DNA from: Anaerolineae bacterium
GTDB lineage: Bacteria; Chloroflexota; Anaerolineae; Aggregatilineales; Phototrophicaceae
Direction of reading: 5' to 3'
DNA: 64,000 nt
Assembly (NCBI GenBank): GCA_022822545.1
Contig: JAJEBE010000005.1
Coordinates: 1 to 64,000 of the forward strand
The notes under the pieces are model-generated. The model ran no database searches. It saw nothing but the letters and a program-made list of their open reading frames with translations, and had not been told where the DNA came from. The position numbers and the translations under genes were made by a program. This document shows positions 46,438 through 54,788 of this stretch, one piece after another. Each line of letters starts with the position of its first letter. Position 1 is the stretch's first letter.

Positions 46438-46675
46438 AGGCAAGGACCTGCAAATGGTCCGTCAGTATCGGCAATTGGTGGAAGATTATGAGGCGATCGA
46501 CAGCCGCATTGACGCGTTGATTATGTCAAACAAGGGCAAGAGTGAAGACATGTCGGCCGAAGATCGGCGACTTTACCGCGATTTGGCGCGAAAGCGCAGC
46601 GAAATTCTCAACGAAATGCGATTGTTGGAACGACAATTGAATCTGATGGAAGACGACGCGCCCGGCGCCAAATGA
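46424..46675 (+). CDS. Small helical protein, unknown function
   Basis: This 83-residue protein is not recognised. It is strongly charged, has no membrane segment or cysteine, and predicts as two helices with heptad-like spacing (residues 10-35 and 45-75, RRLYRDLARKRSEILNEMRLL), so a helical hairpin is likely. Its start overlaps the glycosyltransferase end by 14 bp and its stop is 10 bp before the next PLP enzyme, so it is translated within the operon. Confidence 0.6.
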   Translation: MAASEGKDLQMVRQYRQLVEDYEAIDSRIDALIMSNKGKSEDMSAEDRRLYRDLARKRSEILNEMRLLERQLNLMEDDAPGAK

Positions 46676-46685
46676 GGAGTGCAAG

Positions 46686-48065
46686 ATGGTCACAGGTCCC
46701 AGCTTCGAAGAAATGTTGCACCCGCAAACAATTGATCCGAAAGTACGCGCCGATGCTCTGGCTGCCTTGGAAAGCGATCCGCTCAATCCGCTGAATCTTT
46801 ATAACATCACTTGGCGAGATCCGCAGAATCAGGTCTATCACATTGTTTTGCCCAGAGAACTCACCGGCGTTGACGCCAATATCGTTTTGATATACGGCAT
46901 GCATTTCCCTTCGGGCAGCCACAAGGTCGGGGCGGCCTATTCGGTTCTGCTGGAGAAGCAACTCTTAGGCGAGGTCGACCCGAATGCGCACACGCTAGTT
47001 TGGCCCTCGACCGGCAATTATGGGATCGGTGGCGCTTTCATCGGCTGCCGCATGGAATACGACAGTATCGTCGTATTGCCGGAGGAGATGAGCCAGGAGC
47101 GCTTCGACCGTATTACCCGCTACGGCGCGCGGATCATCCGCACCGCCGGCAGTGAGAGCAATGTCAAAGAAATTTACGATGAGGTCAAGCGGCTGCGCGA
47201 AAGCGATCCCAAGATTCGCGTGCTCAACCAATTCGAAGTGATGGGAAATTATCGCTTTCACTACCATGTGACCGGGAATACCTTGGTAGAGTTGGCGGCT
47301 GAACTGCGGGATGAGGGCATTGGCGCGGGAATGATTTCGGCTTATGTCTCGGCCATGGGCAGCGCCGGCACCATCGCCGCTGGCGACCGGCTCAAACAGG
47401 TTTGGCCCGATCATAAAATCGTCGGCCTGGAGCCGATCCAATGTCCTACGCTTTACAACAACGGTTACGGCGCGCATGAGATTCAGGGCATTGGCGACAA
47501 ACATGTAACCTGGATCCATAACGTGTTTAATATGGATGCGCTCATGGCGATAGACGACATGGATGCTCTGAATGGATTGCGAATATTGGCTGAGGAAAGC
47601 GGCCGACAGGTCTTGCGCGAGCGCTTTGGCTTGGCGGAAGACATGGCCCGGCAGCTTTCGCAAGCTCTGGGCATCAGCGGAATCTGCAATATTATCGGCG
47701 CCATCAAAACAGCGAAGTTTTACAATTTGGGGAGACAAGATGTGGTGGTGACAGTCGCCACCGATGCCATGGAGCGCTACGGCTCGGTTATGAAGCAACT
47801 CCGCCATCAGCACGGTCCCTTGGACGAGGCGAGGGCGACGGCGATTATCGACGGGGTCTTTCATCGCGCCGGCACGGACTGGGTGATGGAAGGGAACCGC
47901 GAAGCGCGAGAACGCTGGCATAACCTGAAGTATTACACTTGGGTGGAACAGCAAGGCAAGACGGTCTCTGAGCTCGACGCACAGCGCGATCCGGCTTGGT
48001 GGATCGATCATCAGGAGCGCGTCGCCGAGATCGACAATCGCCTCCTAGCGCAACGCCGGCAATAA
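46686..48065 (+). CDS. PLP-dependent fold-type II enzyme, substrate unknown
   Basis: This 459-residue enzyme of the cysteine/threonine synthase class has the PLP lysine in FPSGSHKVGAAYS (K80), the phosphate-binding WPSTGNYGIGGAFIG, and the AYVSAMGSAGTIAAG cofactor loop. It lacks the Cys-rich N-terminus of the threonine-synthase-like gene upstream. C-terminal 100 residues are extended and helical compared with cysteine synthase. RBS GAGGAG-type bases precede the ATG. Within the yge-like cluster it holds the place where a diaminopropionate lyase is found in E. coli, but the sequence is not clearly that enzyme. Confidence 0.8.
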   Translation: MVTGPSFEEMLHPQTIDPKVRADALAALESDPLNPLNLYNITWRDPQNQVYHIVLPRELTGVDANIVLIYGMHFPSGSHKVGAAYSVLLEKQLLGEVDPNAHTLVWPSTGNYGIGGAFIGCRMEYDSIVVLPEEMSQERFDRITRYGARIIRTAGSESNVKEIYDEVKRLRESDPKIRVLNQFEVMGNYRFHYHVTGNTLVELAAELRDEGIGAGMISAYVSAMGSAGTIAAGDRLKQVWPDHKIVGLEPIQCPTLYNNGYGAHEIQGIGDKHVTWIHNVFNMDALMAIDDMDALNGLRILAEESGRQVLRERFGLAEDMARQLSQALGISGICNIIGAIKTAKFYNLGRQDVVVTVATDAMERYGSVMKQLRHQHGPLDEARATAIIDGVFHRAGTDWVMEGNREARERWHNLKYYTWVEQQGKTVSELDAQRDPAWWIDHQERVAEIDNRLLAQRRQ

Positions 48066-48083
48066 GCGGGAGACACAGGTGCG

Positions 48084-48530
48084 ATGATGTATGCTGATGA
48101 CCGGGTGCTGGTCGGCGTCATAAAGCGCAAGAAAGATTTCCAGATCGCCCGCCGCTGTAATTGGTATCGGATTCCACAGCGCCAATTGCCGCGCGGGCTG
48201 AACGCCGAATACATCGCCTTGTTTCTGAGCGGCAAGACCTTTCGCGAGTGCAGCGGCACCATCGCTTACTTCGCGCGAATCACCGGCCTGGAACTGGCCC
48301 GGCGGGGCGATCTGCTGCCCGATGAAGACCGGCGGACAAATGAGATCTACTACAAGGTGCAGTTTCGTCAACTGATTCAACGAGACCCGCCGATAGCCAA
48401 TTTGCCGGCGCGGTCTATTAGTTTCATCCGCACGACCTGGGATCGTTTCATCTGCGCCGAGACTGTCGGCGACTTGTACAGCGCCGCCGACTTCTATGTC
48501 GACCGTGTTTATCACGCGCTGCGCAACTGA
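48084..48530 (+). CDS. Conserved-looking hypothetical protein, 148 residues
   Basis: This protein is not assigned to a known family. It has no signal or membrane segment. It is basic and rich in Arg and Tyr, with patterns such as DRVLVGVIKRKKDFQIARRCNW, IPQRQLPRGLNAEYIALFLS, YYKVQF and TTWDRFICAETVGDLYSAADFYVDRVYHAL. The sequence composition is normal for the region and the reading frame is intact. It begins 18 bp after the PLP enzyme stop and ends 19 bp before the SsnA gene, so it is in the operon. A nucleic-acid or nuclease-like role would be guesswork. Confidence 0.65.
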   Translation: MMYADDRVLVGVIKRKKDFQIARRCNWYRIPQRQLPRGLNAEYIALFLSGKTFRECSGTIAYFARITGLELARRGDLLPDEDRRTNEIYYKVQFRQLIQRDPPIANLPARSISFIRTTWDRFICAETVGDLYSAADFYVDRVYHALRN

Positions 48531-48549
48531 AGCGCGGGAGGTTATGCTT

Positions 48550-49911
48550 ATGTCCGATATGCTCATCGTAAACGGGACGCTTGTTACCTTGGGCGAGGCC
48601 CCGCGCATACTGCCCGATCATGCTCTGCATATCGCTGACGGACGGATTGGAGCCTTGGGCAAGCGCGCCGATTTGGCGGCGCTGCATCCCAATGCCGATA
48701 TTGTGGACGCGCGCGGACAATACGTGATGCCCGGCAACATCTGCGCCCACACACATTTTTACGGCGCCTATGCCCGCGGCATGGCGATACCCGGCCCGGC
48801 GCCGCGTGACTTCCCAGAGATTTTGAGCCGTTTGTGGTGGCCGCTGGATAAAGCCCTGGACCGAGACAGTGTGCAAGCGAGCGCCTTGGTCTGCCTTGCC
48901 GACGCGGTCAAGCACGGGACGACCAGCCTGGTCGATCATCACGCCAGCCCAACCTTCATTGAGGGCAGCCTTGATGTCATCGGCGATGCCATTGACGCGG
49001 CCGGCCTGCGCGCTGTCTTGTGCTACGAAGTGACCGATCGCGATGGCATGGACAAGATGCGCGCCGGTATCGCCGAAAACCTGCGCTTCATGACGAAATC
49101 AGTGGCCCATCCGCGGATACGCGGGACCTTCGGTCTCCACGCCAGCTTGACGCTCAACGATGAAAGTCTGCGCGCCTGCGCCGATGCCATACCCGTCGAC
49201 GGCGGCTATCATATCCACGTCGCCGAGCACGAGGCGGACGAAGAGGACAGCCTGCGCCGCAGCGGATCGCGCGTGGTGGAGCGGCTGGACCGGTATGGAA
49301 TCTGGTGCGATTCTACCATCGCCGCGCATTGCGTGCATATCGACGAAGCTGAGCGAGATATCTTGCGCGAGCGAGGCGTCTGGGTCAGTCATCAGCCGCG
49401 CTCCAATATGAACAATGGCGTTGGAGCGGCTGATATTGATGGCTTGCTTGATGCCGGTATCAAGCTCTGCCTCGGCAATGACGGCTTCAGCAATAATATG
49501 TGGGCGGAATGGAAAGCGGCTTATCTCCTGCATAAGGTTGTCAATCGCGATCCGCGCCGCGCAAATGGCGTGAACATCGCCCAAATGGCTTGGCGGAACA
49601 ACGCCCGCTTGATCGAGCGATTTTTCCCGGGAGAGACCATCGGCGAGATTGTTCCGGGCGCGGCCGCCGATTTGATCTTCGTCGATTATCAACCCTTCAC
49701 GCCGCTTACCGCCGGCAATCTGCCCTGGCATCTGCTGTTTGGCTTCGAGGCGTCGATGGTGACCACCACGATCTGCGCCGGCCGCCTGCTTATGCGCGAC
49801 CGAGAATTGCTCACGCTGGACGAAGCCGAGATCGCGGCGGAGGCCATGACGCTGGCGCCAAACGTTTGGGAAAAGTATACGCGAAACGCCCAGGATACTT
49901 TACAATCCTAG
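48550..49911 (+). CDS. ssnA: SsnA-like amidohydrolase
   Basis: This 453-residue metal-dependent amidohydrolase has the NICAHTHFYGAYARGM metal site, HGTTSLVDHHASP, HVAEHEADEEDS, AAHCVHI and LGNDGFSNNMW with the catalytic Asp. The layout follows SsnA, a putative aminohydrolase of the selenium/molybdenum hydroxylase (yge) cluster. I prefer the ATG at 48550, which lies eight bases after GGGAGG; the ATG at 48544 is too close. It probably acts on a heterocyclic amine such as a purine or its breakdown product. Confidence 0.87.
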   Translation: MSDMLIVNGTLVTLGEAPRILPDHALHIADGRIGALGKRADLAALHPNADIVDARGQYVMPGNICAHTHFYGAYARGMAIPGPAPRDFPEILSRLWWPLDKALDRDSVQASALVCLADAVKHGTTSLVDHHASPTFIEGSLDVIGDAIDAAGLRAVLCYEVTDRDGMDKMRAGIAENLRFMTKSVAHPRIRGTFGLHASLTLNDESLRACADAIPVDGGYHIHVAEHEADEEDSLRRSGSRVVERLDRYGIWCDSTIAAHCVHIDEAERDILRERGVWVSHQPRSNMNNGVGAADIDGLLDAGIKLCLGNDGFSNNMWAEWKAAYLLHKVVNRDPRRANGVNIAQMAWRNNARLIERFFPGETIGEIVPGAAADLIFVDYQPFTPLTAGNLPWHLLFGFEASMVTTTICAGRLLMRDRELLTLDEAEIAAEAMTLAPNVWEKYTRNAQDTLQS

Positions 49912-49941
49912 AAATCTGCGACGAATGGAACAGAGGCGGAT

Positions 49942-50604
49942 ATGAAGACACTGGCGATCTTGGGTGGCACTGGCAAGGAAGGCGCTGGCTTGGCCATGCG
50001 CTGGGCGTTAAAAGGATATCGCGTCATCATCGGGTCGCGCGCGGCGGAAAAAGCCGAGAGGCGCGCGAGAGAGATGAATGCCGAACTCGGCGACGACTTG
50101 CTGGCCGGCTCCGCGAACGATGCCGCCGCCGCCGTCGCCGACATCGTGATTCTTAGTGTGCCTTACAGCGCGCATGCTCCCACGCTGCGCGGCGTGCGCG
50201 AGCAATGTCACGGAAAAATCCTGGTTGATTTGACCGTGCCTCTCAAGCCGCCCGAGATCATGGCGGTTAATCTGCCGGAAGGCATCGCCGCCGCAATAGA
50301 GGCTCAAGCTATCCTCGGCGACTCAGTGTCCGTGGCCGCCGCCTTTCAGAATGTCAGCGCGGTCAAGCTCCGGCAGCTCGATCGCGATGTCGATTGCGAT
50401 GTCCTGGTCTGCGCCGATGACGCCGATGCCAAGTCGGCGGTCATTGAATTGGCGGCCGCCGCTGGCATGCGCGGTATCGATGCCGGGCCGCTGAAGAATG
50501 CGGTAGCGGTTGAGTCTTTGACGCCGATACTCTTGCATATCAACCGCGCTTACAAGGTCAAGGGCGCCGGAATTCGCATAACCGGCTTGGAAACGTCAAA
50601 ATGA
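49942..50604 (+). CDS. npdG: NADPH-dependent F420 reductase
   Basis: This 220-residue protein has the N-terminal dinucleotide motif ILGGTGKEGAGLAMRWALKG, the NADP-phosphate-binding GSRAAEKAERRA, and VILSVPY and AAFQNVSAVKL blocks typical of F420:NADPH oxidoreductases. It equilibrates NADPH with reduced F420. It is the first gene of the F420 operon and its stop overlaps cofE by 4 bp. The ATG at 49942 follows AGAGGCGG. Confidence 0.9.
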   Translation: MKTLAILGGTGKEGAGLAMRWALKGYRVIIGSRAAEKAERRAREMNAELGDDLLAGSANDAAAAVADIVILSVPYSAHAPTLRGVREQCHGKILVDLTVPLKPPEIMAVNLPEGIAAAIEAQAILGDSVSVAAAFQNVSAVKLRQLDRDVDCDVLVCADDADAKSAVIELAAAAGMRGIDAGPLKNAVAVESLTPILLHINRAYKVKGAGIRITGLETSK

Positions 50605-51368
50605 GCCGCGCGCCAAGATTAACCGCCTTCGCCATTCCGGCTATCCCGCTCATCCGCTCGGGTGATGACATTGTTGGCATAATTCTGGCGCGGGCGGCTG
50701 CGGCGGATATGCAAATGCAAGATGGTGATATATTGGTCATCGCGTCCAAGATCGTTGCCAAAGCCGAGGGACGCTATTTGCGCTTGTCAGAGGTATGCTC
50801 TTCGGAGCGAGCCGATGCGCTGGCAGCCGAGACGGGAAAGGATCCCCGCTTGGTCGAGTTGATCTTGCGGGAGTCCAACGCGATCTCGCGCAAGCGCCTG
50901 GGCGTACTGGTCACGGAACATCGTCTGGGTTTCGTCTCGGCCAACGCCGGCATTGATCAGAGCAATATAGAAGCAGGTGATGATGCGGCGCTGCTTTTGC
51001 CGAGCGATCCGGATGGCGCGGCCGCTGCGATTCGCGCCGATATCAAGGCGCGTTGCAGCATTGATGCCGCCGTCATCATCAGCGATACACACGGCCGGGC
51101 CTTTCGAGTGGGCAATATAGGCGTCGCCATCGGCGCTGCCGGCTTGCCCGCAGTCAAGGATCTGCGCGGCAGCCGCGATCTCTACGGTCGCATGCTCGAG
51201 GTGACGCAATTGGCTTACGCCGATCTGGTTGCGTCGGCGGCGCACTTGCTTTCCGGTGAAGCGGACGAAGGTTTGCCGGCGGTCGTGATCCGTGGGCTGG
51301 ATCTGAGCGCAAGGCACGGGCGCGCGGCTGATATGATCCGTTCGGCCGAGCATGATCTTTATCGCTAA
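50601..51368 (+). CDS. cofE: Coenzyme F420-0:L-glutamate ligase
   Basis: This 255-residue ligase adds L-glutamates to F420-0 using GTP. It shows IPLIRSGDDI, LVIASKIVAKAEGR, LILRESNAI, FVSANAGIDQSN, LLPSDPDGAA and VIISDTHGRAFRVGNIGVAIG. It is the CofE half only; in mycobacteria it is fused to a nitroreductase domain (FbiB), which here is the separate next gene. Metal-binding acidic residues of the SDTHGR block are intact. Confidence 0.93.
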   Translation: MSRAPRLTAFAIPAIPLIRSGDDIVGIILARAAAADMQMQDGDILVIASKIVAKAEGRYLRLSEVCSSERADALAAETGKDPRLVELILRESNAISRKRLGVLVTEHRLGFVSANAGIDQSNIEAGDDAALLLPSDPDGAAAAIRADIKARCSIDAAVIISDTHGRAFRVGNIGVAIGAAGLPAVKDLRGSRDLYGRMLEVTQLAYADLVASAAHLLSGEADEGLPAVVIRGLDLSARHGRAADMIRSAEHDLYR

Positions 51369-51375
51369 GTCAGCG

Positions 51376-51981
51376 ATGAATCCCGACGTCCTGTTGCAAT
51401 TCATCCGCGAGCGCCGCTCACTGCGACGCTATGAGTCCCGCGCTGTCCCTCCATATTGCATTGAGCAATTGCTGGAAGCCGCCAATTGGGCGCCGTCCGC
51501 CCATAATCGACAGCCTTGGCGTTTCGTGGTCATAGAGGCGCTTGCTACCAAGGAGCGGCTGGCGCGGGAAATGGGCGCGCGCCTGCGCCGCGACTTGCAG
51601 GCGGATGGTAAGTCGGAAGAGTTCATCGAGGCCGATGCCGGGCGATCATACGCGCGCATTACCTCGGCGCCGCTTTTGATCCTGCTCTGTATGAGCCTTG
51701 GTGATATGGATGTCTATACGGACGAGCAGCGCAACGAGCACGAGGCGACCATGGCGCAGCAGAGCGCGGCGATGGCGGGCCAGAATATATTGCTGATGGC
51801 CGCCAGCCTCGGCTTGGGCGCTTGCTGGATGTGCGCGCCCTTGTTCTGCCAGGGCTTAGTCGCATCAGTACTGGATCTGCCCCCTGATTGGCGACCGCAA
51901 GGCATGATCACGCTGGGTTATCCGGCGCAGATCCGAAAGCGAAGCCGCGACCCTTGGGAAGCGAAAACATTGTGGCGATAG
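51376..51981 (+). CDS. Nitroreductase-family protein, FbiB C-terminal-like
   Basis: From the ATG at 51376 this flavoprotein has 201 residues. Motifs RRSLRRYESRAVPP, ANWAPSAHNRQPWRFVVIE, and GLGACWMCAPLF are those of the FMN-dependent nitroreductase fold. In actinobacterial FbiB the C-terminal nitroreductase domain reduces dehydro-F420-0 made from phosphoenolpyruvate; here the domain is free-standing between cofE and cofD, so the same job is likely. The gene overlaps the presumed GTG start of cofD by 10 bases. Confidence 0.87.
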   Translation: MNPDVLLQFIRERRSLRRYESRAVPPYCIEQLLEAANWAPSAHNRQPWRFVVIEALATKERLAREMGARLRRDLQADGKSEEFIEADAGRSYARITSAPLLILLCMSLGDMDVYTDEQRNEHEATMAQQSAAMAGQNILLMAASLGLGACWMCAPLFCQGLVASVLDLPPDWRPQGMITLGYPAQIRKRSRDPWEAKTLWR

Positions 51982-52916
51982 ACAGAAACCTTGTTGTCCT
52001 GATCGGCGGCGTCGGCGGGGCCAAGCTGGCGCTCGGTTTGAACCAGGTGGTACGGCCCGAGAGGCTAACCTTCGTCGTCAACACCGGCGACGATTTTTGG
52101 CGTCTCGGCCTAAAAATCTGCCCGGACCTCGATACGTTGATGTATACACTGTCCGGCTTGGTTGACCCCGCTGCCGGCTGGGGCGTCGCGCATGACTCCG
52201 ATACGGTATTAAGAAGCCTGCAGGAAAATTATGGCTTTGAACCCTGGTTTCGGCTTGGCGACAAAGATTTGGCCACGCATCTCATGCGGACGCAAATGTT
52301 GCGATCGGGAAACACGCTGACCGAAGTGACTGCGTGCTTGACTGACCGCCTGGGCATTCGCGCGCGCTTGCTGCCGATGTCCGATGCCGAAGTGCCAACG
52401 ATCGTGGATACCGCCGAAAAGGGCGAGCTCGGTTTTCAAGAATACTTCGTGAAACATCGCTGGCAGCCGACTGTCAGATCAATACGGCATCAGAATTGCG
52501 AAGGGGCGCCAGTTTCGACGGCTGTCCAAATGGCCCTGGCTGCCGCGGATATCGTGCTGTTTGCGCCATCCAATCCCTGGCTTTCGCTGGCGCCGATCCT
52601 GGCGGTTCCTGGTCTGCGCGCCACCCTCAAAGACCTGACCTTGCCAATTGTGGCGATGACGCCGATTATTGCTGGCGACGCCGTAAAAGGACCGACTGCA
52701 AAGATCATGACTGAACTTGGTATTGATGTGTCAGCGAAGTCGGTGGCCGATTACTTCGGCGCTTTGATCAACGGTTTTGTTGACGACATTCGCAACCAGC
52801 CCTTTGAAGATGACAGGCTGCGCCTGGCGCGAATGGATACGCTGATGACAGATCTGCCGGCCAAGGTCAGCCTGGCGCGCGCAATTCTGGCTTGGATTGA
52901 GGGCTGGGCGTCATGA
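51972..52916 (+). CDS. cofD: 2-phospho-L-lactate (or PEP-derived) transferase CofD
   Basis: This 314-residue enzyme attaches the phospholactyl or enolpyruvyl moiety to Fo. It shows LIGGVGGAKLALGL, FVVNTGDDFWRLGLKICPDLDT, LGDKDLATHLMRTQML, LPMSDAEVPTIV and IVLFAPSNPWLSLAPIL. The GTG at 51972 places the core strand eight residues into the protein; an upstream TTG at 51888 would add 28 residues inside the nitroreductase gene. It overlaps cofC by 4 bp. Confidence 0.93.
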   Translation: MAIDRNLVVLIGGVGGAKLALGLNQVVRPERLTFVVNTGDDFWRLGLKICPDLDTLMYTLSGLVDPAAGWGVAHDSDTVLRSLQENYGFEPWFRLGDKDLATHLMRTQMLRSGNTLTEVTACLTDRLGIRARLLPMSDAEVPTIVDTAEKGELGFQEYFVKHRWQPTVRSIRHQNCEGAPVSTAVQMALAAADIVLFAPSNPWLSLAPILAVPGLRATLKDLTLPIVAMTPIIAGDAVKGPTAKIMTELGIDVSAKSVADYFGALINGFVDDIRNQPFEDDRLRLARMDTLMTDLPAKVSLARAILAWIEGWAS

Positions 52917-53560
52917 GCCTTTGGGCTATCATTCCGGTGAAACCTTTGAAAAACGCCAAGAGTCGCCTGGCGCCGGCCCTGCTGCCCAATCAGCGATTCG
53001 AATTGGCTCAAGCGATGTTTCGTCACGTGCTCTCGGTGACCGCCACAATCCAACAGGTCACGGGCGTGCTGGTGATTTCGCGTGATACCAAGGCCCTGGC
53101 AATAGCGCGGGAATTCGGCGCCAAGACCTTGCAAGAAGGCGCCTTCTCGAATCTTAATCCGGCGCTGCTGCGAGCGACGATGGTGGTCAAGAGCTGGCGC
53201 GCCGATGCGGTTCTAATCCTGCCGGCGGATCTGCCTTTCATCAACGCGGAAGACATCCGCGGGATGATCCAACTGGCTGATGAAAATTCTCTTGTCATCG
53301 CCACCGACCGCGAACGCGATGGCACCAATGCCCTGCTGGTTCGCCCGCCCGGCGCGATCGAATACCAATACGGCGGCGGCAGTTATGCGCGGCATATTCG
53401 CTTGGCGGAGAAAGCCGGTCTGCGTGTCTCCACCTATCAATCTGACCGAATGGCCCTGGATATTGATGTTCCGGAGGATCTCAGGGATTATCAGGAAATC
53501 CTGGCGCGCGGGCAGTTCGGGCACTTGCCGTCCTTCCCGCTGGCGCTCGGAGCGAGTTGA
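52913..53560 (+). CDS. cofC: 2-phospho-L-lactate/PEP guanylyltransferase CofC
   Basis: This 215-residue nucleotidyltransferase makes the GDP-activated three-carbon unit for CofD. It starts with IIPVKPLKNAKSRLAPAL, has VLVISRD, LILPADLPFINAEDI, DGTNALLVRPP and DIDVPEDL. Normal length. Together with the nitroreductase it suggests the phosphoenolpyruvate route known in actinobacteria and Thermomicrobia. Confidence 0.93.
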   Translation: MSLWAIIPVKPLKNAKSRLAPALLPNQRFELAQAMFRHVLSVTATIQQVTGVLVISRDTKALAIAREFGAKTLQEGAFSNLNPALLRATMVVKSWRADAVLILPADLPFINAEDIRGMIQLADENSLVIATDRERDGTNALLVRPPGAIEYQYGGGSYARHIRLAEKAGLRVSTYQSDRMALDIDVPEDLRDYQEILARGQFGHLPSFPLALGAS

Positions 53561-53731
53561 GGACCTTCTCCTTTGTCAAACTGCCTTTTGCGTCAGCCGA
53601 TCCGGTTTGATATTTTGTATGAGCAAGGGAGCCACAGTTGTTGCCGCCGAGCGGCCATGATTTGCCTCAAGAGGCGATGATGGTAGATAATATCAATGAT
53701 AAGGTATGAACTAGCGAACTGGAGAGTTCTC

Positions 53732-54736
53732 ATGGCTGATCGGGTAGCGCTTTATCTGCAGGACGCGCACAATTTGGCTGACGCGATCGAATATGTGAAA
53801 TATGCTGAGTTATGCGGTTTTGAGGCGGTCTGGCAAGCCGAAAGCCGCCTGGTCCGCGACGCGATCGTGCCGATGGCCGCTTTCGCCGCCGTCACCTCGC
53901 GCATCAAAATCGGCTCGGGCGTGATTAACAACTGGACGCGAAACGCCGCCGTGATCGCCGCTACCTTCCTCACACTGGATGACCTGGCGGAAGATCGTAT
54001 CTACTGTGGCATTGGCGCCTGGTGGGATCCGCTGGCGGCGAAAGTCGGCATTACCCGGCGCAAAAACCTGCTCGCCATGCGCGAAGTGGTGACTGTGGTC
54101 CGCCGGCTGTTAAACCGCGAGCGCGTCAGCTTTGATGGCGAATTTGTTCAGATGGATGATGTGGAACTGGATGTCGTGCATGGGCGTAAAGCGCCGCGCA
54201 ACGTGCCGATTTACATCGGCGCGACCGGGCCGAAGATGATGGCGCTCACAGGTGAAATCGCCGACGGCGCCGTGCTGAATTATTTGGTCTCTCCCAAATA
54301 TAATGAGATGGCGATGGCGCAGTTGGAGATCGGCGCGAAGAAAGCGGGCAAATCGATCCACGATGTGGATCGGCCCCAGCTTGTCGTCTGCTCGGTGGAC
54401 AATGATCGGGCGAAGGCGCTCGACGCCGCTCGCAAACTCGTGACGCAATACCTCGGCCAACAGCCGCATATCATGAAAGCCAGCGGCGTCAGCCAAGAAT
54501 TGCTCGATGAAATCGGACAAGTCTTGACCTGGCCCGCTACCGAAGAGCAGATCCTGGAAGCGATGAAGCTGGTGCCAGACGATGTCGTGCAGATGATTAC
54601 CGCTTCCGGGACGCCGGCTGAAGTCAAAGCCAAAGTGCGCGAATACATCGCGGCGGGCGCGACCTGTCCCATTCTCTACCCGCTGGGCGAGGATGTTCGC
54701 CTCATGATCGATACCTTCGCCGGCGGCTACTCGTAA
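53732..54736 (+). CDS. LLM-class F420-dependent oxidoreductase
   Basis: This 334-residue luciferase-like barrel enzyme starts at the ATG 53732 after GGAGAG. Motifs include [54 protein letters not shown] and [26 protein letters not shown]. The pattern resembles methylenetetrahydromethanopterin-reductase-like F420 enzymes. It follows the F420 biosynthetic genes after 171 bp and may have its own promoter. The substrate is not known; neighbouring purine genes are the only hint. Confidence 0.88.
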   Translation: MADRVALYLQDAHNLADAIEYVKYAELCGFEAVWQAESRLVRDAIVPMAAFAAVTSRIKIGSGVINNWTRNAAVIAATFLTLDDLAEDRIYCGIGAWWDPLAAKVGITRRKNLLAMREVVTVVRRLLNRERVSFDGEFVQMDDVELDVVHGRKAPRNVPIYIGATGPKMMALTGEIADGAVLNYLVSPKYNEMAMAQLEIGAKKAGKSIHDVDRPQLVVCSVDNDRAKALDAARKLVTQYLGQQPHIMKASGVSQELLDEIGQVLTWPATEEQILEAMKLVPDDVVQMITASGTPAEVKAKVREYIAAGATCPILYPLGEDVRLMIDTFAGGYS

Positions 54737-54788
54737 TAGACTCGACGCGGCAATAGAAGAACGCGCGCAGCAGAAAGCTATCGGCGGT

